NCBI RefSeq assembly: GCF_900637205.1
Contig: NZ_LR134355.1
Span: forward strand, 4,774,001-4,838,000
Direction of reading: 5' to 3'
Source: Mycolicibacterium chitae
Lineage (GTDB): Bacteria; Actinomycetota; Actinomycetes; Mycobacteriales; Mycobacteriaceae
DNA: 64,000 nt
Shown here: positions 16,926 through 25,757 of the stretch, piece by piece
Position numbering within the stretch: position 1 is the stretch's first letter
Layout of the letters: each line of letters starts with the position of its first letter
Notes under the pieces: model-generated
Seen by the model: the letters and a program-made list of their open reading frames with translations, nothing else
Databases searched by the model: none
What the model was told of the DNA's origin: nothing
Made by a program: the position numbers and the translations under genes

Positions 16926-18064
16926 GTTGGGTGTCGGCGGCGTTGTCCGTGCTGCGCGGCCGGGACCAGTTCGCGCAGGCGGCGCTGCCGGCCGGGTCCC
17001 GTTCCGACGGCAAGCTCGCCGACCTGACCGGTCCCGGGATCACCGACCGCTGGGGCGTGACCGCCACCGACCTGGGCGCTGTCGTTCGTGCCCGCAACGG
17101 CAAGTTGGTCGCGGTGTTCGGCGATACCTTCGCGGGGCGTCGGGTTGGCAAGGGCGACTGGCGATCCCCGGTGATCCTGATCGGCGAGGGGGATGCGACC
17201 ACCCCGATCGTGTGGGAGCGCGCCGGCGGACCCGATCCGGACTACGCGCGGCAGTTGCGGTTCTACATCCACGACCACGGCCCGCACTGGGCCCGCGGCG
17301 GCATCAGCACGGTGCTGCCATCGGATCTGCTGCGCGTCGACGACATGCTCTACCTGCACGTGATGGTCAATCGTGGTCTGCACCGGGTCCTCTGGACCGA
17401 GATCTGGTCGTCGGCCGATGATGGCCTCACGTGGGAGCACATGGGTGAGGCGGCGACGTTCGGGGCCGATCTGCACGACGGTCACGCCCAGTTGTGGTCC
17501 TGGGACTACGACCCCGACGACGGCTGGGTCTACATCGCGTCGACGGGATTTCAGCGCGACAAGGGCATCATCCTGCGCCGGGTCCGACCCGCCGACATCG
17601 GCGATGCGTCCGCGTACCAGGCCTGGGGCCGACGGCGGGGCCAGTGGTCCTGGAGCCCGCACGCGAGCGTGTTGTCCCCGGCCGACGAACGCTGGGGCGA
17701 GTTGTCGCTGCGCCGGCTGGACACCGGGCAGTGGGTGCTCGGCGGCTTCCTCGCGTCCGAATATGCCCTGGGTTACCGCACGCTCGGATCGCCGACGTCG
17801 CCCCTGACCGCAGCCCCGTTGCAGCGACCGGTCTCGGGCTGCAGCTGGCCCGGGGAGAGCCACGTCGATTGCCGGGTGGCCCAACTCTACGGCGGCTACC
17901 TGCTGCCCGGTTCCCGGCTGGATGTGCCCGGCGGGGTGGGGTTGGTTGTCTCCCATTGGCATACCAAGCGCGGCTGGCCGTATCGGGTGATGCAGTTCCG
18001 GGTCACGCTGCGAGACACCACCGGCGACTCCATCGAACCGATTGCGCCGCAGCAGGACCCCTGA
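16922..18064 (+). CDS. DUF4185 domain protein
   Basis: About 380 residues from a GTG at 16922 that overlaps the dehydrogenase stop (GTGA). The sequence matches the DUF4185 pattern, a predicted beta-propeller related to glycosidases: GDTFAG near residue 68, repeated W/G-D blades and WSWSPHASVLSP near 240. No signal peptide is seen. Many mycobacterial DUF4185 proteins are exported or cell-wall linked, but this one appears cytosolic. Coupling to the dehydrogenase puts it in the BVMO-ADH unit, yet the role is unknown. Confidence 0.8.
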   Translation: MSWVSAALSVLRGRDQFAQAALPAGSRSDGKLADLTGPGITDRWGVTATDLGAVVRARNGKLVAVFGDTFAGRRVGKGDWRSPVILIGEGDATTPIVWERAGGPDPDYARQLRFYIHDHGPHWARGGISTVLPSDLLRVDDMLYLHVMVNRGLHRVLWTEIWSSADDGLTWEHMGEAATFGADLHDGHAQLWSWDYDPDDGWVYIASTGFQRDKGIILRRVRPADIGDASAYQAWGRRRGQWSWSPHASVLSPADERWGELSLRRLDTGQWVLGGFLASEYALGYRTLGSPTSPLTAAPLQRPVSGCSWPGESHVDCRVAQLYGGYLLPGSRLDVPGGVGLVVSHWHTKRGWPYRVMQFRVTLRDTTGDSIEPIAPQQDP

Positions 18065-18083
18065 TCTGGCTCGATTGGAGGTC

Positions 18084-19856
18084 TCAGAATGGCGGCGGGT
18101 CGGTCGCATCGTCTGGCCCCTCTCGGGTGCAGGGATCTGGTTGTGGTTGTTCCGCTCGGGGTGAATACCCTTGGCGTGCTTGGGCATTGTTGCCGCGTTC
18201 GGTTTTGAGGCGTTGGGTTTGGTCGGCTTTGCGGGTGCGTCGGCGTCGCGGCATTTGGAGGCCGCGGTCGGGGTTGGTGGTCTCGGTGGGTGGTGTTGGT
18301 GTTGGGAGGGTGGCGGTGGTGGTGTCCCAGTTCGGGAACGCGATCTTGCTGCCGGGGTGGGTGGTGTAGGTCTTGCCTGCCGGTGTGGTCCAGACGATGG
18401 TGCCGTCGGGGTGTTGGGTTTCAGACCATTCGGTCCAAAACGTCTTCAACAAGTGGTGTTTTCGACACAGGCAAGCCAGATTCGACGGGTGGGTCGGCCC
18501 GCCTTGACCATCAGGAATCGTATGGTCAAGATCGGCGCGTTCGGCGGGGGTGTGGCAGCCCGGGAAGCGACACGTCATGTCGCGGGCGCGGACCCAGGTG
18601 GCCAGCGCCGCGGAGGGGCGGTAGCGCGGTTCGGGGGCCTCGGCGGGGGTCCGCAGGGGTTTGACGGTGGCGCCGGTGTCGACCAGTTCGGCCAGCAGTG
18701 GTGCGGGGACGATGCCGCCGCCCTGCAGGACCGCGGTGCGGTTGCGGGAATTGGGTTGCGGGGTGGGGTCTTTGGGGGCTGCGGGCTCGACGGGATTGTT
18801 GTCGGGGGTGTCGTCGGGGGTGTCGTCGGCCTTGGCCTTGGGCTCCGCGCATTCGGACGGTGGGGCAGCGTGTCCGTCTTGCGGGATCTCGCGTGCAGTG
18901 TCGCCGGTGTCGGCCGCGGTCTCTGCGGACTCGACGCGCTCGTCAGCCCTAGCAGCACCCTCGACCGTCTTGGCGGTGCGCCGCGCTTGGGCTTCGGCTC
19001 TGGCCGCGGTGTTGGCGGCTTGGGCTTGCTGGACGGCGGCCTGGTCGGCGACGACGTGGACGACGATGTGTTCGGCGCGGGTGTCGGGGGCGGTGGTGGC
19101 CGGGCATTCGGTGTTGCCGCAGCGGCAGGGCAGTCGATCGGCGCCGGTGATCAGCAGCGCCACGGCATCGGAGCGGCGCTGGCCGGTGGTGCGGGGATCG
19201 TTAGCGCAGACGCTAGTGGCCATCGCGCGTAGCCGGCGGTCGAACAGGGCGGCGTCGACGTTGGTGAGGCTGCCGTACATCGAGGTGGTGCCGGTGGTGT
19301 CGTCGCGTTTGCCGAACTGCACATCGCGGTTGCGGTTGGCGTCGCGGTGCTCGATGACGGCGTCGGGGTCGTGTTCGGCGAGTACGGCGTCGATGGCGTT
19401 GTCCAGGGCCTTGTCCGACAGCGTCCCGAACCGGGTGGCTTTGGCGGCCAGTTCGGCGTCGATGGTGGCCAAGAGGGTGGGGTCTTCGACGAGTTTGGTG
19501 CGCCAGGCGATCGTGGTCGCAGTGCGCAGGCTCAGCTCACCGTTGGCCAGCTTGGTTGCGGTCTTCGTTATCCGGGTCCGCAACGCATGGGCCAGGTGCA
19601 TCTGGGTGGAGGCCCGCCGGTGGGTCAGCCCGAGGGCGGCGGCGACTTCGGCCGCGACACTGTCCCAGCCGTCGCAGGCCCACAGTTCGCGTTCGTCGTC
19701 GATGTTGAAGAGGCGGCGGTCCATGAGTTCGGCGATCGCGGCCAGCCGGCTGGCGGCGGCGCTGTTCTCGGCGCGGGCGAACCCCGAGATGGCGTCCACA
19801 ACCCTGGCATCGTCGGCCGAAGCCAACTCCTCAGGATCCGCCAGCAACTCGCACAT
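18084..19856 (-). CDS. DUF222 / HNH nuclease-domain protein (13E12 repeat family)
   Basis: A 590-residue protein with an N-terminal DUF222 domain (about 1-330) and a C-terminal HNH zinc-nuclease fold containing CRFPGCHTPAERADLDHTI and CRKHHLLKTFW (about 445-500). The centre (~310-400) is a disordered stretch rich in Ala, Pro, Thr and Glu. These multicopy mycobacterial genes are related to the REP13E12 family; in M. tuberculosis a REP13E12 copy is the attachment site of the phiRv1 prophage. Function is unproven. The HNH Cys and His residues look intact, so a nuclease role is possible. Its promoter region carries DnaA-box-like repeats. Confidence 0.88.
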   Translation of the reverse strand: MCELLADPEELASADDARVVDAISGFARAENSAAASRLAAIAELMDRRLFNIDDERELWACDGWDSVAAEVAAALGLTHRRASTQMHLAHALRTRITKTATKLANGELSLRTATTIAWRTKLVEDPTLLATIDAELAAKATRFGTLSDKALDNAIDAVLAEHDPDAVIEHRDANRNRDVQFGKRDDTTGTTSMYGSLTNVDAALFDRRLRAMATSVCANDPRTTGQRRSDAVALLITGADRLPCRCGNTECPATTAPDTRAEHIVVHVVADQAAVQQAQAANTAARAEAQARRTAKTVEGAARADERVESAETAADTGDTAREIPQDGHAAPPSECAEPKAKADDTPDDTPDNNPVEPAAPKDPTPQPNSRNRTAVLQGGGIVPAPLLAELVDTGATVKPLRTPAEAPEPRYRPSAALATWVRARDMTCRFPGCHTPAERADLDHTIPDGQGGPTHPSNLACLCRKHHLLKTFWTEWSETQHPDGTIVWTTPAGKTYTTHPGSKIAFPNWDTTTATLPTPTPPTETTNPDRGLQMPRRRRTRKADQTQRLKTERGNNAQARQGYSPRAEQPQPDPCTREGPDDATDPPPF

Positions 19857-19909
19857 ACGTTCGACAGTAAGCCGACCTCAACCCCGGCGCACCACCGAAA
19901 CCACCCACC

Positions 19910-19963
19910 TGTGGATCAAAACGACACTGTGGATAACCCACAGCGCGACACTGTGGATAACCC
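19910..19963. repeat. DnaA-box-like repeats upstream of the DUF222/HNH gene
   Basis: Two exact copies of TGTGGATAA (complement TTATCCACA, the classical DnaA box) lie at 19928-19936 and 19952-19960 inside a 17-nt direct repeat (19923-19939 and 19947-19963) with a 24-bp period. A partial third copy, TGTGGATCA, is at 19910-19918. CTGTGG-ATAAC-CCACAG also forms an inverted repeat. All sit in the 112-nt gap upstream of the gene starting at 19856. Confidence 0.75.
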
Positions 19964-19968
19964 CCGGG

Positions 19969-21147
19969 TCACCCCGAAAGGTGATCGAGAACCGCGTGTG
20001 CCGCGGTGATCCGGGCCGAGTTCGGGAAGTTCTTATTCGCCAGCATCGCGATGCCGATCCGCTGCTCGGGGACGAAGACCACGTACGCCCCGAACCCGTC
20101 AGTGGATCCGGTCTTGTTGAACAGCGTCGCGGTGGACGACTGCCCCTCGGGCGCCGGGTTCACGGGCTGCGCCTCGAGGCTGACGGTGGTGGAGTTCCCG
20201 GCCAGCAGGTCATCCAGGCTGACCGGATAGCGGTACTGTTCCCAACCCAGCCCCTGCGTCATGGCGCCCAGTTCAAAATGGCCGTCGTGCGTCGCCTCCA
20301 CGGCCCGGCGCAGTTCCGGGTCGAGACCGGTGGGGTCCATGTTGGCCTCGACGAACTCGATGAGGTCCGCGGCAGTGGTCTTCACGCCGTAGGCCTGCGC
20401 GTCGAACACGCCGGGGTTGACCCGGACCGGCTCGCCATCGCTGTTGTATCCCCAGGCGTAATGCCCGATTTCGGATTCGGGTACGTCAATGTAGCTGTGC
20501 CGCAATCCCAGTGCGGGAAACAGCTGCCCCTCGATCAACGCCGTGAAGTCCTCGTCCAGGGCCGCGGCCGTGGCGTGGCCCAGCAGGCCGATGCTCGGGT
20601 TGGAGTACTCGCGCAGCTGTCCCGGCGGTGCCGTCGGGCGCCACTGCTGGAAGTAGGAGATCATCTCGGCTTCGTCGGTGACCGTGTCCGGGAACTGCAA
20701 CGGCAGGCCACCGGCGGTGTAGGTGGCCAGGTTCAGCAGTGTCGCGGCGTCGATGGGGTGTCCGCCCAACTCCGGCACGTAGCGGCCGGGGTGGTCGTCG
20801 AGCGACAACTGCCCGCGCTCCTGCGCCAGCGCGGCCAGCAAGGTCGTGAAAGTCTTGCTCACCGAGCCGATTTCGAACACGGTGTCCGCGGTGACCGCCT
20901 CACCGGTATCGGTGGAGGCCACGCCGTACTCGAAAAGATGCGATTGCCCGTCGACGCTGACCGCCACCGCCAGCCCCGGCACGTCGTACTCGTCGAGCAG
21001 TGGACCGTAGGCGGCATCCACCGCCGCCGCCAGCCCACCCACGGCAGGTTCGGTGGTTTCGGGATCGTCGCGGGACGCGGGCGTACACGCAACGGACAGG
21101 AGCAGCAGCGCGGCGGCCACCGCGGGCAATAAGCGTCGATCAAACAC
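19969..21147 (-). CDS. class C (AmpC-like) beta-lactamase homologue, lipoprotein
   Basis: About 392 residues from a GTG at 21147, giving a lipoprotein signal with lipobox LSVAC (Cys21); a GTG at 21189 and a TTG at 21150 are alternatives. Serine-hydrolase motifs are complete: S95-V-S-K98, Y181-S-N183 and K345-T-G. The Ser-to-Tyr spacing (86) equals that of Ser64 to Tyr150 in AmpC and the Ser-to-Lys spacing (250) is within one residue. The flanks SIGLLG and GSTDGFGAYV are also AmpC-like. It probably hydrolyses beta-lactams or acts as a DD-peptidase/esterase at the outer face of the membrane. No AmpR-type regulator lies beside it. Confidence 0.88.
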   Translation of the reverse strand: MFDRRLLPAVAAALLLLSVACTPASRDDPETTEPAVGGLAAAVDAAYGPLLDEYDVPGLAVAVSVDGQSHLFEYGVASTDTGEAVTADTVFEIGSVSKTFTTLLAALAQERGQLSLDDHPGRYVPELGGHPIDAATLLNLATYTAGGLPLQFPDTVTDEAEMISYFQQWRPTAPPGQLREYSNPSIGLLGHATAAALDEDFTALIEGQLFPALGLRHSYIDVPESEIGHYAWGYNSDGEPVRVNPGVFDAQAYGVKTTAADLIEFVEANMDPTGLDPELRRAVEATHDGHFELGAMTQGLGWEQYRYPVSLDDLLAGNSTTVSLEAQPVNPAPEGQSSTATLFNKTGSTDGFGAYVVFVPEQRIGIAMLANKNFPNSARITAAHAVLDHLSG

Positions 21148-21200
21148 CAAGACACGGTACAACTTCCACTCGGCGCACCGCGGGCCCACCGGAGCTCAGA

Positions 21201-21581
21201 TCACCCGGCCTGGAACTCGTTGAACGCCTCGATGAAATCGCTGGGGATACCCGCGGAGCCGCAGCGGTTCTGCAGATCCACCAGCGGGGCGGTGATGTTC
21301 TTCAGCTCCATGTACTCCCCCGGGTTGGCGGTGAAGTACGCCCGCACCGTCTCGCGGGCCTGCTCACGCGGTTGCGTACGGGCGGTGCTCAGCGCCTGAT
21401 CGGCCCCGGGATGGCCGGCCAGGTACTGGCTGGCGGCCCCGGACACCGAACTGATGGTGCCGGCCGCCTCGCTCACCATGCACGGCGCCGCGTTGGCCAC
21501 CGGCGTGGCGAAGCCGGCCAGCGCCAGGCCGGCAACGGCACAACCGGCGAAAGTGGTGCGTCTGAAAGTACTCGAGGTCAT
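21201..21581 (-). CDS. hemophore-related secreted protein (Rv0203/Rv1174c type)
   Basis: A 126-residue exported protein. A signal peptide ends at the ATPVANAAP cleavage region (~residue 32), and AAGGA lies 8 nt before the ATG. The mature part has two cysteines (PCMVSE and NRCGSAG) and the helical pattern, with YLAGHPGADQAL and YFTANPGEYMELKNI, typical of mycobacterial hemophore-related proteins. Rv0203 carries haem to MmpL3/MmpL11 in M. tuberculosis. I see no IdeR box upstream, so iron control is not evident. Haem binding is inferred from the family only. Confidence 0.8.
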   Translation of the reverse strand: MTSSTFRRTTFAGCAVAGLALAGFATPVANAAPCMVSEAAGTISSVSGAASQYLAGHPGADQALSTARTQPREQARETVRAYFTANPGEYMELKNITAPLVDLQNRCGSAGIPSDFIEAFNEFQAG

Positions 21582-21645
21582 GTTGGATTCCTTCGGTCGC
21601 GGATGGGGATGTTCTTACCCCTGGCCGAAATCGGCGAAACACCAC

Positions 21646-22188
21646 TCACTTGGGCAGACAGTCGGCGGTCGTGACGATGTCGGCGCCCATGTTGCGCTCC
21701 ATCATCTTCAGCGCCGCCGCACCCAACTCCGCGTCGATGTGGGCCACACCGTCGCGCGGCACGATCACCTCGAAGTGGCGCACGTAGGCGTCGAGCGCGC
21801 TGTAGAGCACGCACTGCTCGGTGACCTGACCCACGAAGATCAGCCGTTTGGCCTCGAGCCGGGACAGCAGATACTCCAGCGCGGTGGCATAGAAGACGCT
21901 GTGCCGGACCTTGGTCAGGAAGCGGCAGTCCGGCCGCGGCACCACCGGTTCGACCAGGTCGGGCCGGGCGCCGTCGAGCGCGGCCCGGACGATGTCACTG
22001 GGCTGGGCGGTGAAGTCGCCGTAGTTGTCGTTGACGTAGATCAGGTCCACGTCGTCGCGCCCCAGCGCCGCGTCGATCAGGCCGGACACCGGTTCGACGA
22101 TCTCTGCGACGTTCGGTATCAGCAGATCGGCATCGGGATGCCGGTAGGCGTTCATCATGTCGATCACCAGAACCGCGGTATCGGTCAC
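21646..22188 (-). CDS. isochorismatase-family cysteine hydrolase
   Basis: A 180-residue alpha/beta hydrolase of the isochorismatase/nicotinamidase fold, started at the GTG at 22188 where GGAGGGT lies 6 nt upstream. The triad is visible: Asp10 (VLVIDMMN), Lys93 (FLTKVRHS) and Cys126 (VTEQCVLYS). Length fits nicotinamidase-like amidases or isochorismatases. It is divergent from the small-protein/HAD/GH65 unit, from which it is separated by 72 nt. Substrate unknown. Confidence 0.9.
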   Translation of the reverse strand: MTDTAVLVIDMMNAYRHPDADLLIPNVAEIVEPVSGLIDAALGRDDVDLIYVNDNYGDFTAQPSDIVRAALDGARPDLVEPVVPRPDCRFLTKVRHSVFYATALEYLLSRLEAKRLIFVGQVTEQCVLYSALDAYVRHFEVIVPRDGVAHIDAELGAAALKMMERNMGADIVTTADCLPK

Positions 22189-22224
22189 TGGGTACCCTCC
22201 TTTCTCAGCGGCGGCGCGGCCATC

Positions 22225-22250
22225 GGTTACATACCCGCCCGCGGCGGGTA
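22225..22250 (+). promoter_or_regulatory. SigF-like promoter before the small-protein/HAD/GH65 unit
   Basis: GGTTA (22225-22229), 16 nt, then GGGTA (22246-22250) matches the mycobacterial SigF pattern GGTTT-N15/16-GGGTA in 9 of 10 bases. The -10 element lies 10 nt before the GTG at 22261, consistent with a leaderless or near-leaderless mRNA. The element overlaps a GC-rich inverted repeat, TACCCGC (22232-22238) and GCGGGTA (22244-22250). Confidence 0.55.
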
Positions 22251-22260
22251 ACCGGCGCTC

Positions 22261-22470
22261 GTGTCCGAGTATCCCGAGGTTGAACTCGTCGCGCCGACCG
22301 ACATCGTCAAGGGCGACGTCATCGAGGATCCCGCACGTCGTCGCTGGTTGACCGTCCACGAAATCAAGATGCTCACCGACGCGGTTGACGGAGCCTATAG
22401 CTTCTATGGCAGTGGCCCGGACGACCGCGTCACCTATGAGGGCTCCGAACTGGTCAGACGACGACGATAG
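22261..22470 (+). CDS. conserved small protein, unknown function
   Basis: A 69-residue acidic-to-basic protein from a GTG start, reading MSEYPEVELVAPTDIV at the N-terminus and ending in four arginines. No known motif is recognised. Support is the SigF-like promoter positioned 10 nt upstream and the overlap (35 nt in another frame) with the following HAD gene, which suggests one transcript. It may be a conserved mycobacterial protein, but no function can be assigned. Confidence 0.6.
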   Translation: MSEYPEVELVAPTDIVKGDVIEDPARRRWLTVHEIKMLTDAVDGAYSFYGSGPDDRVTYEGSELVRRRR

Positions 22471-23242
22471 GCGATTCACCATCTCGAACCACGAACCCCC
22501 GGCGAGGTTGGCACCGCTGGGTCTCCCGCGCCGGGTCGGCGCCTGCCTGTTCGACCTCGACGGTGTCCTGACCGACACCGCCAGCGTGCACCGCAACGCC
22601 TGGAAAGCGATGTTCGACGCCTTCCTGGCCGAGTCGGACCCCGCGCAGCGGCCCTTCGACGACGACGACTACCGCGCCTACGTGGACGGCAAGACCCGGG
22701 ACCTGGGCGTGCTCAGCTTCCTGACCAGTCGGGGCATCGAACTGCCCGAGGGCAGCGCCGAGGACGGTCCGGCGGCGGCGACCGTGCACGGTCTGGCGAA
22801 CCGGAAGAACGCCGCCTTCCAGCAGCTGCTGCACACCGACGGGGTGACCGTCTTCGAGGGTTCGCGGCGCTACCTGCAGGTCGTGCGCGACGCCGGGGTG
22901 GCCATCGGGGTGGTGTCGTCGAGCGCCAACGCCGCCGACGTGCTCGAGCTGGCCGGGCTGACGCCGTTCGTCGACTGCCGGGTCGACGGCGTGACCATCC
23001 GCACCGAGGGCATGCCCGGCAAGCCGGCGCCCGATTCGTTCCTGCGCGCCGCCGAGTTGCTCGGGGTCACCGCCGCCGAGGCCGCGGTCTTCGAGGACGC
23101 CATCGCCGGTGTGCAGGCCGGCCGCGCGGGACAGTTCGCCGTGGTGGTGGGCGTGGACCGGGTGGGCGACCCGGATGCGCTGCTGGGGCACGGAGCCGAC
23201 CTGGTGGTCGCCGACCTCGACGAATTGCTGGCTCCGTGCTGA
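22436..23242 (+). CDS. beta-phosphoglucomutase-like HAD hydrolase (Rv3400-like)
   Basis: About 268 residues from the ATG at 22436; the start is uncertain and could be at a later TTG. The HAD motif FDLDGVLTD (Asp40, Asp42) provides nucleophile and acid/base, followed by VVSSSANA (motif II), a Lys in GMPGKPAPDSF (motif III) and AAVFEDAIAGVQAG (motif IV). The cap insertion and motif set fit beta-phosphoglucomutase, which interconverts beta-glucose 1- and 6-phosphate. It overlaps the GH65 phosphorylase by 7 nt, matching the Rv3400-Rv3401 pair, so it would process the sugar 1-phosphate released by the phosphorylase. Confidence 0.9.
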   Translation: MRAPNWSDDDDRRFTISNHEPPARLAPLGLPRRVGACLFDLDGVLTDTASVHRNAWKAMFDAFLAESDPAQRPFDDDDYRAYVDGKTRDLGVLSFLTSRGIELPEGSAEDGPAAATVHGLANRKNAAFQQLLHTDGVTVFEGSRRYLQVVRDAGVAIGVVSSSANAADVLELAGLTPFVDCRVDGVTIRTEGMPGKPAPDSFLRAAELLGVTAAEAAVFEDAIAGVQAGRAGQFAVVVGVDRVGDPDALLGHGADLVVADLDELLAPC

Positions 23243-25590
23243 GCGCCGACGACAGGTTCCCGGTCGAGCCGTGGCAGCTGCGCGAGACCAGCCTGGACCT
23301 CGACCTGCTCGCCCGCTCCGAGTCGCTGTTCGCATTGTCCAACGGGCACATCGGATTACGTGCCAACCTCGACGAGGGCGAACCGTACGCGCTGCCCGGC
23401 ACCTATCTGAACTCGTTCGTGGAGGAACGGCCGCTGCCCTACGCCGAGGCCGGCTACGGCTATCCCGAGATCGGGCAGTCCATCATCGACGTCACCAACG
23501 GCAAGGTGATCCGCCTGCTGGTCGACGACGAACCGTTCGACCTCCGCTACGGCGAACTGCTCGAGCACGAGCGCACGCTCGACCTGCGCGCGGGCACGCT
23601 GACCCGGGTCGCGCGCTGGCGTTCGCCGGCCGAGAAGAAGATCGCCGTGCGCTCCACCCGGTTGGTGTCCCTGGTGCACCGCAGCGTCGCGGCCATCGAG
23701 TACATCGTCGAGGCGGTCGACGAATTCACCCTCGTCACAGTGCAATCGGAGCTGGTGGCCAACGAGGACCAGCCCGAACCGTCGGCGGATCCGCGGGTGG
23801 CGGCCGTGTTGCGGCATCCGCTGGAATCGATCGAGCACGAGGGCTCGGGTCAGGAGGCGGTGCTGGTGCACCGCACCCGGGCCAGCAACCTGACCATGGG
23901 CGCGGCCATGGACCACCTGATCGAGGTGCCCGGCCGGGTCGAGGTGTCTACCGAGACCAGCCCGGATCTGGCGCGCACCACCGTGATCTGCGGGCTGCGG
24001 CCCGGCCAGCAGCTGCGGATCGTGAAGTTCCTGGCCTACGGCTGGTCGAGCCTGCGCTCCCGGCCAGCCCTGCGCAGCCAGATCGCGGCGGCGATCTCCG
24101 CGGCCCGCTACACCGGCTGGGAGGGCCTGGTCAAGGAGCAGCGCGCCTACCTCGACGACTTCTGGGACAGCGCCGACGTCGAGGTGGAGGGCGATCCCGA
24201 CCTGCAGCAGGCGGTGCGCTTCGGCCTGTTCCACGTGCTGCAGGCCAGTGCACGCGCCGAGCGGCGCGCCATCCCGGGCAAGGGGTTGACCGGCACCGGC
24301 TACGACGGGCATGCGTTCTGGGACAGCGAGGGTTTCGTGCTCCCGGTGCTGACCTACACCGCCCCCGACGCGGCCGCGGACGCGTTGCGCTGGCGGGCTT
24401 CGACGCTGGAGTTGGCCAAGGAACGCGCGGCCGAACTCGACCTCACCGGGGCGGCGTTCCCGTGGCGGACGATCCGCGGCGAGGAGTGCTCGGCGTACTG
24501 GCCGGCGGGCACAGCGGCCTGGCACATCAACGCCGCCGTAGCGATGGCGTTCGAGCGGTACCGGGTGGTCACCGGCGACGATTCGCTGGAGACCGAATGC
24601 GGGGTGGCGGTACTGGTCGAGACGGCACGGCTGTGGAATTCGCTGGGCCACCACGACCGGCACGGGGTGTGGCACCTCGACGGGGTCACCGGTCCCGACG
24701 AGTACACCGCGGTGGTCAACGACAACCTGTTCACCAATTTGATGGCGGCCCAGAATCTCGAGGCCGCGGCCGGCGCGTGCGAACGCCATCCGCAGACGGC
24801 CGCCGAGTTGGGCGTCACCGACGGGGAGATCGCCAGTTGGCGCGCCGCGGCCAAGGCCGTCCACATTCCCTACGACGACGAACTCGGGGTGCATGAGCAG
24901 CACGCGGGATTCACCCGGCTGCGCGAGTGGAACTTCAACGGCGGCAGCGACTATCCGCTGCTGCTGCATCAGCCCTATGTGCGGCTGTACCCGTCTCAGG
25001 TCATCAAGCAGGCGGACCTGGTCCTGGCGATGCATTGGCTGGGCCACCTGTTCACCGACGAGGAGAAGGCGCGCAACGTCGACTACTACGAGAAGCGCAC
25101 CACCCGCGACTCGTCGCTGTCGGCGTGCACCCAGGCGGTGATGTGCGCCGAGGTGGGCCACCTGGAACTGGCTCACGCCTACGCCACCGAGGCGGCGCTG
25201 ATCGACCTGCGAGATCTGCACCGCAACACCGGCGATGGTCTGCACATGGCCTCGCTGGCCGGCGCCTGGACCGCGCTGGTCGACGGGTTCGGCGGCCTGC
25301 GCGACGACGAGGGCATGGTGACGTTCAAACCCGCACTGCCGAAACGCATCTCGCGACTGGTGTTCCGCCTGCGTTGGCGAGGTTTCCGGTTGACCGTCGA
25401 CATCGACCACGAGAACACCACCTACACGCTGCGGGACGGCCCCGACGGTCGGATGCGCATCCGGCACTGCGACCAGGAGCTGGAGCTGACCACCACCGCG
25501 CCCGTCACGGTGCCCGTGCAGCGGCGCGAACCGCTGCTGCCGCAGCCCACCCAGCCCCCCGGGTGCGCACCGATCTTCCTGCGCGACTGA
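23236..25590 (+). CDS. glycoside hydrolase family 65 disaccharide phosphorylase (Rv3401-like)
   Basis: A 784-residue GH65 protein from a GTG at 23236 overlapping the HAD stop. It has an N-terminal beta-sandwich (~1-270), an (alpha/alpha)6 barrel and a C-terminal beta-sheet cap. The catalytic acid is expected at Glu489 in GVTGPDEYTAVVNDN; HAFWDSEGF near 360 and SQVIKQADLVLAMHW near 590 also match GH65 phosphorylases (trehalose, maltose, kojibiose). These cleave an alpha-glucosidic bond with phosphate to give beta-glucose 1-phosphate, the substrate of the adjacent mutase. Trehalose is a likely substrate in mycobacteria, but this is inference. Confidence 0.93.
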   Translation: MLSADDRFPVEPWQLRETSLDLDLLARSESLFALSNGHIGLRANLDEGEPYALPGTYLNSFVEERPLPYAEAGYGYPEIGQSIIDVTNGKVIRLLVDDEPFDLRYGELLEHERTLDLRAGTLTRVARWRSPAEKKIAVRSTRLVSLVHRSVAAIEYIVEAVDEFTLVTVQSELVANEDQPEPSADPRVAAVLRHPLESIEHEGSGQEAVLVHRTRASNLTMGAAMDHLIEVPGRVEVSTETSPDLARTTVICGLRPGQQLRIVKFLAYGWSSLRSRPALRSQIAAAISAARYTGWEGLVKEQRAYLDDFWDSADVEVEGDPDLQQAVRFGLFHVLQASARAERRAIPGKGLTGTGYDGHAFWDSEGFVLPVLTYTAPDAAADALRWRASTLELAKERAAELDLTGAAFPWRTIRGEECSAYWPAGTAAWHINAAVAMAFERYRVVTGDDSLETECGVAVLVETARLWNSLGHHDRHGVWHLDGVTGPDEYTAVVNDNLFTNLMAAQNLEAAAGACERHPQTAAELGVTDGEIASWRAAAKAVHIPYDDELGVHEQHAGFTRLREWNFNGGSDYPLLLHQPYVRLYPSQVIKQADLVLAMHWLGHLFTDEEKARNVDYYEKRTTRDSSLSACTQAVMCAEVGHLELAHAYATEAALIDLRDLHRNTGDGLHMASLAGAWTALVDGFGGLRDDEGMVTFKPALPKRISRLVFRLRWRGFRLTVDIDHENTTYTLRDGPDGRMRIRHCDQELELTTTAPVTVPVQRREPLLPQPTQPPGCAPIFLRD

Positions 25591-25661
25591 CAGCGGCGAC
25601 TGACACCGGCGCCCGACACCGCCGACGTGGGCAGCGCCACACCGCCGGATTCCGGGCGGCT

Positions 25662-25687
25662 GGTTTGACCCGCGCCGTGGCCGGGAA
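25662..25687 (+). promoter_or_regulatory. possible SigF-like promoter before csbD
   Basis: GGTTT (25662-25666), 16 nt, GGGAA (25683-25687), which differs from the SigF -10 element at one base. It lies about 70 nt before the csbD ATG in a 167-nt region without any other gene. Confidence 0.4.
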
Positions 25688-25757
25688 ATCCCCACCCCAT
25701 CGGGGACCCTCCCCACACGCCCTCGGGCGTATGTGTCTACACCGAGAGGAAATCGGC

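Noticed and set aside
18084..19856. Prophage or insertion element around the 13E12-type gene
   Set aside because: No integrase, transposase, terminal repeats or target duplication are seen; only a DnaA-box-like repeat stands beside it.
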